This document shows, in pieces, positions 1-12,770 of a DNA stretch of 12,919 nt; position 1 is the stretch's first letter, and every line of letters begins with the position of its first letter. Made by a program: the position numbers and the translations under genes. Origin of the DNA: an uncultured Collinsella sp. (GTDB lineage: Bacteria > Actinomycetota > Coriobacteriia > Coriobacteriales > Coriobacteriaceae). The notes below the pieces were generated by a model. The model did no database searches and was not told where the DNA came from. It saw only the letters and a list, made by a program, of their open reading frames with translations. The stretch is from NCBI GenBank assembly GCA_902491915.1, contig CABUJL010000046.1, forward strand, positions 1 to 12,919, given 5' to 3'.

Positions 1-82
1 CAGGACTTGACCGAGCGGAAAACTCGCCCTGCCCCTCCCGGCCGGAGCGTATGCAGGGTTTGTGTACGAATCCTCGTGTCCA

Positions 83-111
83 TTGACCGACGCCGGGGTC
101 CCCGCCATAAT
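83..111 (+). promoter_or_regulatory. Probable housekeeping promoter of rplJ-rplL
   Basis: A TTGACC -35 box (83-88) is followed after exactly 17 bp by a CATAAT -10 box (106-111), close to the sigma-A consensus. Transcription would start near 118 and produce a leader of about 210 nt in front of rplJ. The spacer holds a small GC-rich palindrome (CGGGG-T-CCCCG). The 82 bases before it contain no supportable gene, only a weak stem-loop at 27-58. The presence of this promoter means rplJ-rplL can be transcribed without read-through from an upstream gene. Confidence 0.7.
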
Positions 112-140
112 ACTTTCGGTTCACGCACGAATCCGCTGCC

Positions 141-224
141 AGAGACAGCCGGTGCAAACGGGCATCGCCCGCGAGCTTAATGGGATATCCCGCCAGCCGA
201 GGTGGTCGAGTAGATATGTCTTCT
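141..224 (+). ncRNA. L10-type ribosomal protein leader
   Basis: The RNA ahead of rplJ has features expected of the bacterial L10 leader family (RF00557), which binds L10 or the L10-L12 complex so the proteins repress their own mRNA. A closing helix AGACA (143-147) / TGTCT (217-221) encloses a hairpin CGGGC-ATC-GCCCG (159-171), a GCGAGCTTAAT segment (171-181), a short hairpin GGGA-TA-TCCC (182-191) and the GCCGAGGT segment near 196-203, reminiscent of the kink-turn side of this motif. The assignment is by pattern memory. The position directly upstream of rplJ and just before an attenuator hairpin supports it. Confidence 0.65.
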
Positions 225-225
225 C

Positions 226-262
226 GCCCCCGTCGCTCATGCAGCGCGGGGGCTTTCTTTTT
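226..262 (+). terminator. Leader attenuator upstream of rplJ
   Basis: An intrinsic terminator shape lies inside the rplJ leader: GCCCCCG (226-232) pairs with CGGGGGC (247-253), with an inner CGCT/AGCG helix, followed by TTTCTTTTT (254-262). Because it lies after the promoter and the L10-type leader but before the rplJ start, it is best read as an attenuator whose formation could be influenced by L10 binding. The alternative antiterminator pairing was not worked out. Confidence 0.7.
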
Positions 263-327
263 GGACATGCCCCCGTCACGTCCTTGTGGCGGACCGTGCC
301 CGGAAAGAATTCGAGGAGGTGTAATTC

Positions 328-849
328 ATGCCCCAGCAGTACAAAATCGACAAGGTTGCAGAGATCGAGTCCCGTATCGCCGAGAACGCCGGTCTGTTCG
401 TCGTCAACTACAACGGTCTGACGGTTAAGCAGGCTCAGGAGCTGCGTCATCAGCTTCGCGAGTGCGGCGCCGAGATGAAGGTCTACAAGAACAACCTGGT
501 CAAGATTGCCCTCAAGAACCAGGAGCAGCCCGAGCTCGACGAGATTCTCGCCGGCCCCGTCGCTTATGTGTTCTACGAGTCCGAGCCGGTCGAGGCCGCT
601 AAGGCCCTTAAGGACTTCTCCGCTAAGTCCAAGGGCGTCCTTGAGATCAAGGGCGGTATCTCCGACGGCAAGGCCGTTTCCGCTGATGATGTTAAGGCTA
701 TCGCCGAGCTGCCCACCAAGGATCAGCTTCTCGGCCAGATCGCCGGTCTCATCTCCGGTTTCGCTCGCGACATCGCTGTCTGCGTCAACGGCGTTTCCTC
801 TGGTCTCGCTCGTTCGATCCAGCAGGTCTCCGAGCAGAAGGCAGCCTAG
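328..849 (+). CDS. rplJ: 50S ribosomal protein L10 (uL10)
   Basis: Encodes a 173-residue L10, the usual length for this family. L10 sits at the base of the ribosomal stalk: its N-terminal globular domain binds 23S rRNA and its C-terminal helix carries L7/L12 dimers, which recruit translation GTPases. The N-terminal part (about residues 1-130) has the family pattern including AENAGLFVVNYNGLTV and the YKNNLVKIAL segment. The C-terminal part from about 132 (PTKDQLLGQIAGLISGFARD onward) is the long L12-binding helix. The ATG at 328 is preceded by GAGGAGGT (313-320), an excellent ribosome binding site. It is the first gene of a two-gene unit with rplL and is preceded by an L10-type leader and attenuator, so feedback control by its own product is likely. 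Confidence 0.97.
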   Translation: MPQQYKIDKVAEIESRIAENAGLFVVNYNGLTVKQAQELRHQLRECGAEMKVYKNNLVKIALKNQEQPELDEILAGPVAYVFYESEPVEAAKALKDFSAKSKGVLEIKGGISDGKAVSADDVKAIAELPTKDQLLGQIAGLISGFARDIAVCVNGVSSGLARSIQQVSEQKAA

Positions 850-864
850 TCGCTGTTTTCACCC

Positions 865-907
865 GCGGCGGCAACGCCGCACCCCTGGCGCATTCGCGCC
901 GTGTTTT
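865..907 (+). other. Paired hairpins between rplJ and rplL
   Basis: Two compact hairpins lie side by side in the intergenic RNA. The first is GCGGCG-GCAA-CGCCGC (865-880), a 6-bp stem capped by a GNRA tetraloop. The second is GGCGC-ATTC-GCGCC (887-900), followed by GTGTTTT (901-907). The second resembles a weak terminator. Such structures could act as a partial attenuator, an RNA-processing site or a stabiliser of the rplL message, which must be translated at several copies per L10. The function is inferred; only the pairing is seen. Confidence 0.55.
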
Positions 908-951
908 AACTGATCTCCGTGCACAGACACGGAAACCGAAAGGACTTAGAA

Positions 952-1329
952 ATGGCTAAGCTTACCACCGATGAGATCATCGATGCTCTTAAGGAAATGA
1001 CCCTTCTCGAGGCTTCCGAGCTCGTTAAGGCTATCGAGGACACCTTCGGCGTTTCCGCCGCTGCTCCTGCCGCTGTTGTCGCCGCTCCCGCTGCTGGCGC
1101 TGCTGAGGCCGAGGAGAAGACCGAGTTTGACGTCGTGCTCGAGGGCTTCGGCGACAACAAGATCCAGGTCATCAAGGCCGTCCGTGAGCTCACCAACCTT
1201 GGCCTGAAGGAGGCCAAGGAGGTCGTCGAGGGCGCTCCCAAGGCTGTTCTCGAGGGTGCCAAGAAGGAGGACGCCGAGGCTGCCAAGGAGAAGCTCGAGG
1301 CTGCTGGCGCTGCTGTCACCCTCAAGTAA
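952..1329 (+). CDS. rplL: 50S ribosomal protein L7/L12 (bL12)
   Basis: Encodes a 125-residue L7/L12, the flexible stalk protein that binds L10 as dimers and recruits and activates EF-Tu, EF-G and other GTPases. The N-terminal dimerisation domain is residues 1-34 (KLTTDEIIDALKEMTLLEAS region). An Ala/Pro-rich hinge follows at about 35-53. The C-terminal factor-binding domain from about 56 shows the family signature (FDVVLEGFG, then KIQVIKAVRE, then GLKEAKEVVEGAP). The ATG at 952 is chosen over an in-frame ATG at 919 because only it gives the normal MAKLTTDE N-terminus and has GAAAGGA (938-944) at proper spacing. It is cotranscribed with rplJ and followed by a strong terminator that separates it from galU. 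Confidence 0.97.
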   Translation: MAKLTTDEIIDALKEMTLLEASELVKAIEDTFGVSAAAPAAVVAAPAAGAAEAEEKTEFDVVLEGFGDNKIQVIKAVRELTNLGLKEAKEVVEGAPKAVLEGAKKEDAEAAKEKLEAAGAAVTLK

Positions 1330-1356
1330 TCAGGCTTTCTCGCCAGATTTCTTTGC

Positions 1357-1390
1357 AGACGGGGTTCGCATTGCGAGCCCCGTCTTTTTT
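1357..1390 (+). terminator. Rho-independent terminator after rplL
   Basis: AGACGGGGTTCGC (1357-1369) pairs with GCGAGCCCCGTCT (1373-1385) through a 3-nt loop. The 13-bp stem contains one G-U pair and runs into TTTTTT (1385-1390). The terminator closes the rplJ-rplL unit before galU. Confidence 0.92.
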
Positions 1391-1468
1391 GTTTTTCGGT
1401 CCCTCGGCATCGGTAGCTCAAACTGCCATGTTCTGTGATTTGCGTCGTATCGGGTGCCTTGCCGTTGG

Positions 1469-1502
1469 GCAATAAAATTGCACCATTCGAGCAATAATTT
1501 GC
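1469..1502. promoter_or_regulatory. Two spaced AT-rich palindromes upstream of galU
   Basis: GCAATAAAATTGC (1469-1481) and GCAATAATTTGC (1491-1502) are related imperfect palindromes whose starts are 22 bp apart, about two helical turns. They lie just before the putative galU promoter in an otherwise GC-rich region. This is the layout of a tandem operator for a dimeric regulator, but no regulator is identified. The assignment rests only on symmetry and spacing. Confidence 0.35.
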
Positions 1503-1519
1503 GTTGACCTGCTGAAGAA

Positions 1520-1547
1520 TTGTCTCTGCCTTGTAGCGACATATAGT
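1520..1547 (+). promoter_or_regulatory. Candidate galU promoter
   Basis: TTGTCT (1520-1525) and TATAGT (1542-1547) are separated by 16 bp and would start transcription near 1554. A better -35 match, TTGACC at 1504-1509, has no good -10 at normal distance (17 bp later reads TGCCTT). The choice is uncertain, but a promoter is expected here because terminators flank galU on both sides. Confidence 0.4.
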
Positions 1548-1583
1548 TCCAGCGGTAAGATGCTTGGGTATCGCAATTTGGTC

Positions 1584-1621
1584 TGCGGCTGCGTGCCGCA
1601 CGCATGGGGCGCTTTTGCGCC
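1584..1621 (+). other. Leader hairpins in the galU 5' region
   Basis: TGCGGC-TGCGT-GCCGCA (1584-1600) and GGCGC-TTTT-GCGCC (1608-1621) form two GC-rich hairpins directly ahead of the ribosome binding site GAAAGGA (1625-1631). No U-tract follows, so they are not terminators. They may affect mRNA stability or translation, with no direct evidence for which. Confidence 0.45.
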
Positions 1622-1643
1622 TGCGAAAGGATCTTTGAATAAC

Positions 1644-2552
1644 ATGAAGGCAATCATCCCCGCCGCCGGTCTTGGCACGCGTTTTCTGCCTGGCACCAAG
1701 TGCACGCCCAAAGAGATGCTGCCGGTGCTCGACAAGCCCGTCATTCAGTACGTCGTCGAGGAGGCGCTCGACCCCGAGGAAGTCGACGATGCCATCATCG
1801 TTACTTCTCCCGGTAAGCCCGAGCTACTGAACTACTTCCAGCCCGATCGCTCGCTCGAGAACCTGCTGCGCGAGCGCGGCAAGAACGCCTATGCCGACGC
1901 CGTCGCCCACGTTGGCGGTATGCCGGTCGACTTCCGTTATCAGTACGAGCCCAAGGGCCTCGGCCATGCTATCCGCTCTGCTGCCGACGCCGTGGCAGGG
2001 GAGAACTTCCTGGTTCTTCTGGGCGACTACGTTGTGCCTAATCGCGACATCTGCGACAAGATGCTCGCCGTTTCCAAGGAGCACGGTGGAGCTTCGGTTA
2101 TCGCCGTCGCTGCTTGCTCGCCCGAGGAAGTCAGCCGCTATGGCGTCATCGCCGGCGATCGCGTGGGCTCTCTCGAGGGCTTCGAGAATGCCGCTGACGA
2201 CGAGCCCGGTGCCGTTTGGCGCATCGGTGGTCTGGTCGAGAAGCCCGCTCCCGAGGCGGCTCCGTCCAACCTGTACATCGTCGGTCGCTACCTGCTGAGC
2301 CCGCTGGTCATGGACCTGTTGGCAGATCAGCAGGCCGGTAAGGGCGGCGAGATCCAGCTGACCGACGCCATGGCGCGTTCGCTCGACCGCGAGGCCATGT
2401 ACGCTGTCGTTATCGACCCGCTGTCGGGCTACGACACCGGCACTCCCTCTGGCTGGATGGCAACCAACGCCCTCATGGCCGCAAGCGATCCTCGCTTTGC
2501 CGATGCCTTCTGGGACGCCATCGACGAGCGCGGCGGATTGATGCGCAAGTAA
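1644..2552 (+). CDS. galU: UTP-glucose-1-phosphate uridylyltransferase
   Basis: Makes UDP-glucose from UTP and glucose-1-phosphate, supplying cell-envelope glycans, galactose metabolism and glycosylation. The 302-residue length matches typical bacterial GalU. The nucleotide-binding start is AAGLGTRFLPGTKCTPKEML (residues 7-26). Other motifs are the KGLGHAI segment, the LLGDY motif with the likely Mg-binding D128, VEKP with E199 and K200, APSNLYIVGRYLLS, and a C-terminal YDTGT segment with D264, a likely second metal ligand. The ATG at 1644 is chosen over an in-frame ATG at 1560 because the family starts with MKAIIPAAG and GAAAGGA precedes it. The C-terminal YDTGT reads more like sugar-1-phosphate thymidylyltransferases, but the overall family call is firm. 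It is flanked by terminators, so it is probably a single-gene unit. Confidence 0.93.
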   Translation: MKAIIPAAGLGTRFLPGTKCTPKEMLPVLDKPVIQYVVEEALDPEEVDDAIIVTSPGKPELLNYFQPDRSLENLLRERGKNAYADAVAHVGGMPVDFRYQYEPKGLGHAIRSAADAVAGENFLVLLGDYVVPNRDICDKMLAVSKEHGGASVIAVAACSPEEVSRYGVIAGDRVGSLEGFENAADDEPGAVWRIGGLVEKPAPEAAPSNLYIVGRYLLSPLVMDLLADQQAGKGGEIQLTDAMARSLDREAMYAVVIDPLSGYDTGTPSGWMATNALMAASDPRFADAFWDAIDERGGLMRK

Positions 2553-2572
2553 GCCTTCGGACATCGACATTT

Positions 2573-2605
2573 ACGGGCGCGGACCTCGGTTCGCGCCCGT
2601 TTTTT
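2573..2605 (+). terminator. Rho-independent terminator after galU
   Basis: ACGGGCGCG (2573-2581) pairs with CGCGCCCGT (2592-2600), with a further GACC/GGTT helix inside, followed by a run of six T (2600-2605). It lies 20 nt after the galU stop and ends that unit before the rpoB promoter region. Confidence 0.92.
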
Positions 2606-2647
2606 ATAAGAGCTGCGATTGCGGGCTCTCTGTTCACAGAAAATATA

Positions 2648-2661
2648 TGAACAGATGTTCG
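2648..2661. promoter_or_regulatory. LexA (SOS) box-like palindrome upstream of rpoB
   Basis: TGAACAGATGTTCG contains GAAC-N4-GTTC with inner bases A-G-A-T. It fits the Gram-positive/actinobacterial SOS box CGAACRNRYGTTCG at every position except the first (T for C). A further half-site TGTTCA (2631-2636) forms a second inverted pair with TGAACA (2648-2653). A possible promoter with TTGCGG (2619-2624) and an AT-rich -10 (about 2642-2648) would start within the box. Binding by LexA is inferred only. Confidence 0.45.
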
Positions 2662-2738
2662 ATACACATACATCTACCTGCGTGTTTTCTGCCGAAAAAC
2701 TTTTCTACTCCAAAAACTCAATCGCGTCAAGGCTTTTC

Positions 2739-2766
2739 TTGCCCAACGGTCGGTACCTGATAAACT
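2739..2766 (+). promoter_or_regulatory. Extended -10 promoter of rpoB-rpoC
   Basis: TTGCCC (2739-2744) and TAAACT (2761-2766) are 16 bp apart, and the -10 is preceded by TGA (2758-2760), giving an extended -10 element. Transcription would start near 2773, leaving a leader of about 67 nt. Upstream of the -35 the DNA is rich in short A and T tracts (about 2690-2738), as in UP elements. Confidence 0.7.
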
Positions 2767-2782
2767 ATTAGGTTGCGATAAC

Positions 2783-2803
2783 TGGCGAAGCTATGCCTCG
2801 CCA
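2783..2803 (+). other. Hairpin in the rpoB leader RNA
   Basis: TGGCGA (2783-2788) pairs with TCGCCA (2798-2803) around a 9-nt loop, about 10 nt after the inferred transcription start and about 20 nt before the AAGGAGG ribosome binding site (2824-2830). No U-tract follows. It could serve stability or translational control. Only the pairing is seen. Confidence 0.45.
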
Positions 2804-2839
2804 ACCCACCGAGCATTTCCGTGAAGGAGGAAAAACCTG

Positions 2840-6331
<3,492 letters not shown>

Positions 6332-6337
6332 TTGACT

Positions 6338-10813
<4,476 letters not shown>

Positions 10814-10819
10814 CTAGTT

Positions 10820-10841
10820 CCGCCGTTCTAACGAACGGCGG
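10820..10841 (+). other. Hairpin just after the rpoC stop
   Basis: CCGCCGTTC (10820-10828) pairs perfectly with GAACGGCGG (10833-10841) around a TAAC tetraloop, starting 6 nt after the rpoC stop codon. No T-run follows, so it is not an intrinsic terminator by itself. It may protect the 3' end of the long rpoBC message or slow the polymerase before the real terminator. Confidence 0.6.
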
Positions 10842-10857
10842 CGATCTCCGTCGCTGC

Positions 10858-10957
10858 GCGGCCCCCAGAGCTACAATCTGTCATTCAAAAGGCAGGGCAT
10901 GACCAAAAGGTCAATGCCCTGCCTTTTTCATGCCACCTTGTACGCTCTGGGGGCCGC
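10858..10957. repeat. Large inverted repeat enclosing the rpoC terminator
   Basis: GCGGCCCCCAGAGC (10858-10871) has an exact 14-base inverted copy at 10944-10957. The pairing continues inward through TACAA (10872-10876) and TTGTA (10938-10942) with a single bulged C at 10943. The arms enclose a perfect terminator hairpin, making a nested structure of about 100 nt. It may be a small intergenic mobile or palindromic element that brings a terminator, or a structured RNA. Copies elsewhere cannot be checked from this window. Confidence 0.7.
10887..10928 (+). terminator. Strong bidirectional terminator of rpoB-rpoC
   Basis: AAAGGCAGGGCAT (10888-10900) pairs with ATGCCCTGCCTTT (10914-10926); inside it GACC pairs with GGTC around an AAAA loop, with one bulged A. 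The stem reaches 17 bp. An A-run precedes it and TTTTT (10924-10928) follows, so it could work in both directions. Confidence 0.93.
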
Positions 10958-10994
10958 TCGCTTGCGTATGCTCAACCTGTTGCGTTCCGTCGAT

Positions 10995-11022
10995 CCCTTG
11001 CCAATAAGGGGCAGGGTTTTTT
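10995..11022 (+). terminator. Second intrinsic terminator upstream of the sigma module
   Basis: CCCTTGCC (10995-11002) pairs with GGCAGGG (11010-11016) with one bulged T, followed by TTTTTT (11017-11022). It lies about 65 bp after the rpoC terminator. It may back up that terminator or end a short transcript begun in between; no clear promoter was seen for the latter. Confidence 0.65.
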
Positions 11023-11045
11023 GGTAGGTTATTCCTGCTTGAATT

Positions 11046-11072
11046 TGAAACATTTCGTTCGGTCAAAGCGTA
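11046..11072 (+). promoter_or_regulatory. Candidate ECF-type autoregulatory promoter
   Basis: TGAAAC (11046-11051) and CGTA (11069-11072, within CGTATCTAT) are separated by 17 bp. The elements match the Bacillus sigma-W/ECF consensus TGAAAC...CGTA, whose usual spacing is 16. The site lies directly upstream of an ECF sigma gene, where autoregulated promoters are normally found, and just past a terminator. Transcription would start near 11080. Confidence 0.55.
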
Positions 11073-11122
11073 TCTATGGTGAGGGCCTCAGCAAGAAACA
11101 TCAGCATCACCGGGAGGTGATT

Positions 11123-11641
11123 ATGGAAGAACAAGCATTTAGACAGGCGGTCGAGGATCACCGTGATGTCGTGTTTCGAATCGCATTGACGTATCTGCGC
11201 GATCGTGCCGATGCCGACGATGTCGCTCAAGACGTCTTTCTGAAGTTACTCAAAAGCGATGCCCAATTTGAAAGCTGGGAACATCTTCGTCGATGGCTTA
11301 TTCGGGTCACGATCAATGAATGCAAATCTCTCTTTCGAAAGCCATGGAGGCGTGTGGAGGATATTGAGAACCTGGCCGATTCGCTTTCGACGGCGCAGGA
11401 GGAGACCAAGGCGGTCCTGTCAGACGTTATGCGACTTCCGGAACGATTCCGTGTTCCCATCATGCTCTATTACTATCTGGGCTTTTCGACCTCAGAGATT
11501 GCCGAGTTATTGCATGTGCCAGCCGCGACTGTTCGAACGCGTTTGGCTCGCGGCAGATCGAAGCTCAAGTTCATCCTAGAGGAGGGCGACCGTGAAATCC
11601 AATCAAATCAAGCAGGCCTTCGAGTCCGTCCAAGCCGATAG
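11123..11641 (+). CDS. ECF-type RNA polymerase sigma factor
   Basis: A 172-residue extracytoplasmic-function sigma factor containing only regions 2 and 4. Region 2 is about residues 10-75: RDVVFRIALTYLRDRADADD, then AQDVFLKLLK and WLIRVTINECKSLFR. Region 4 is about 100-152: LPERFRVPIMLYYYLGFSTS, then EIAELLHVPAATVRTRLARG, the helix-turn-helix that reads the -35. The ATG at 11123 is chosen over a TTG at 11021, which gives no family-like sequence, and GGAGGTGA (11113-11120) precedes it. It would direct RNA polymerase to a stress or envelope regulon and probably to its own promoter. The last 16 or so residues overlap the next gene by 50 nt. It uses TTA, CTA and TCA codons, unlike the adjacent rpoBC. 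The specific regulon cannot be told. Confidence 0.92.
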   Translation: MEEQAFRQAVEDHRDVVFRIALTYLRDRADADDVAQDVFLKLLKSDAQFESWEHLRRWLIRVTINECKSLFRKPWRRVEDIENLADSLSTAQEETKAVLSDVMRLPERFRVPIMLYYYLGFSTSEIAELLHVPAATVRTRLARGRSKLKFILEEGDREIQSNQAGLRVRPSR

Positions 11642-12668
11642 CGATCTTGCTGACCGTGTTCTTTATGCCGCTGCTGGTGAGCCGCTTCGCCGAAAGGGTC
11701 ACGCGAAGCCTCTGTATGTTGCCGTGATCGGATGCCTTGCCGGAGTGCTGGCGACCGGAGGGGTCGCCTACGCCGTCGTCAATTCCAGCTATTTTGCCTC
11801 TGCCTGGGGAAACCACGGCAACGGGGATTCCATTACCTGGACCAACGGCGGCTCATCGGGAACTAAATATACCTACACCAGAGAGTTTGGCGATGGCATC
11901 GCGCCCCAAAGCCTGGAAGGCGCAGTCCAGGAGGTTAATCTGTCCGTCGAGGGCAACGGCTATACGCTTGATATCCATGAGATGGCAATCGACCAAAACG
12001 GCTGCGGAGCCGTGACGTTTACGTTGTCCAATCCAAATGGAGTTAACTACTACAAGCCAGCAGCAGAGATTGGCGAACTTGTTCTCTATGGTGAAGAAGA
12101 GCAGGGCATCGGCACGCCCGATATGAAGTTCGGCGAGGAATGGCCTGACACACGCAGCACAATTGATAAGGACACATCAAGCGATACTGTCATTAATGGC
12201 ACGATGTACTTTGCCGCTATGGATCGCGAGCGAGATTTGCAACATGCTGTCACCTGGAATATCCATTGGACCGAGGGTGAAGGTGAGAGTGCGAGGCGGT
12301 TTGAGGCGTCGACACCCGAGTTCAATATTGGAGCGTACGTCGATACAAAGGAACTCCGCTCCGGTGACTCGCCTCTTGAGATTAGCCCGTTTTCCATCCA
12401 GACGCACATCGATGATTTGGGCTATGAAGCAGTTGATAATAAGCTGACCGTCAGCTACAAGGATGGATCGGAGCAGATTATCGAAGATGACGACGCAGGG
12501 GTGTTCAACTTATATTTTTCTTATGGGCGCAATAGCGGAGAGAACATCTGGGTGCCAACGAAGTTGATTGATGTCGATCAAGTTGTCTCGGTAACCCTTG
12601 AAATTGTGAGGTATACATCAACAGGGGAGACCGAAACGAAAGAGCCCTTTACCATCGTCTATTCGTAA
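11592..12668 (+). CDS. Membrane-anchored anti-sigma-like protein (DUF4179-like)
   Basis: A 358-residue protein with a short cytoplasmic N-terminus (1-41), one transmembrane helix (about 42-63, YVAVIGCLAGVLATGGVAYA) and a large outer domain rich in beta-type, Thr/Asn/Gly sequence. This is the topology of anti-sigma factors encoded next to ECF sigma genes, such as DUF4179-type proteins. The cytoplasmic part would bind the sigma factor and the outer part would sense an envelope signal. The N-terminus lacks the HxxxCxxC zinc anti-sigma motif, so any sigma binding would use another fold. The GTG at 11592 has GAGGAGGG (11579-11586) and lies within the end of the sigma gene (50-nt overlap), indicating translational coupling. 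Family assignment is by architecture and weak resemblance; the sensed signal is unknown. Confidence 0.7.
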   Translation: MKSNQIKQAFESVQADSDLADRVLYAAAGEPLRRKGHAKPLYVAVIGCLAGVLATGGVAYAVVNSSYFASAWGNHGNGDSITWTNGGSSGTKYTYTREFGDGIAPQSLEGAVQEVNLSVEGNGYTLDIHEMAIDQNGCGAVTFTLSNPNGVNYYKPAAEIGELVLYGEEEQGIGTPDMKFGEEWPDTRSTIDKDTSSDTVINGTMYFAAMDRERDLQHAVTWNIHWTEGEGESARRFEASTPEFNIGAYVDTKELRSGDSPLEISPFSIQTHIDDLGYEAVDNKLTVSYKDGSEQIIEDDDAGVFNLYFSYGRNSGENIWVPTKLIDVDQVVSVTLEIVRYTSTGETETKEPFTIVYS

Positions 12669-12673
12669 GATTT

Positions 12674-12708
12674 GGGGTCGCTTCCTACTAGGGGAAGCGG
12701 CCTCTTTT
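12674..12708 (+). terminator. Rho-independent terminator after the sigma module
   Basis: GGGGTCGCTTCC (12674-12685) pairs with GGAAGCGGCCTC (12693-12704) through a 7-nt loop, with two G-U pairs, followed by TTTT (12705-12708). It begins 6 nt after the stop codon of the anti-sigma-like gene. Confidence 0.82.
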
Positions 12709-12715
12709 GCGTTAA

Positions 12716-12738
12716 ATGGAAACGCCGCCGATTTCCAT
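12716..12738. repeat. Small perfect inverted repeat
   Basis: ATGGAAA (12716-12722) and TTTCCAT (12732-12738) are perfect 7-base inverted arms around the 9-nt loop CGCCGCCGA. No T-run follows. It could be a protein-binding site or part of the nearby palindromic element; nothing identifies which. Confidence 0.4.
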
Positions 12739-12770
12739 GCGACAGATGAGAGCAGATCACCGCTGGAGCG

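Noticed and set aside
27..61. Weak stem-loop CCCTGC...GCAGGG followed by TTT
   Set aside because: The stem is only 6 bp with a large loop and a short T-run. It may be the end of an upstream unit but cannot be supported as a terminator.
62..450. Short open frames on both strands over the rplJ leader
   Set aside because: They cross the promoter, the L10-type leader and the attenuator and read into rplJ out of frame, with no recognisable protein sequence.
919..951. Upstream in-frame ATG for rplL
   Set aside because: It would add MHRHGNRKDLE before the standard MAKLTTDE start and contains the ribosome binding site for the start at 952.
1504..1532. TTGACC as the -35 of the galU promoter
   Set aside because: No acceptable -10 occurs 16-18 bp downstream. 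The less perfect pair at 1520-1547 is preferred, with low confidence.
1560..1643. Upstream in-frame ATG for galU
   Set aside because: The added 28 residues are not GalU-like and pass through leader hairpins. The start at 1644 gives the family N-terminus and has a ribosome binding site.
1824..2570. A 248-codon minus-strand open frame opposite galU
   Set aside because: Same codon-bias shadow effect. galU has full family motifs on the + strand.
6332..6337. TTG start for rpoC
   Set aside because: It lies only 3 nt from the AAGGAG site. The GTG at 6338 has normal spacing.
11021..11122. Upstream TTG start for the sigma gene
   Set aside because: The extension runs through the T-tract of a terminator and the ECF-type promoter, and the sequence is unlike sigma N-termini.
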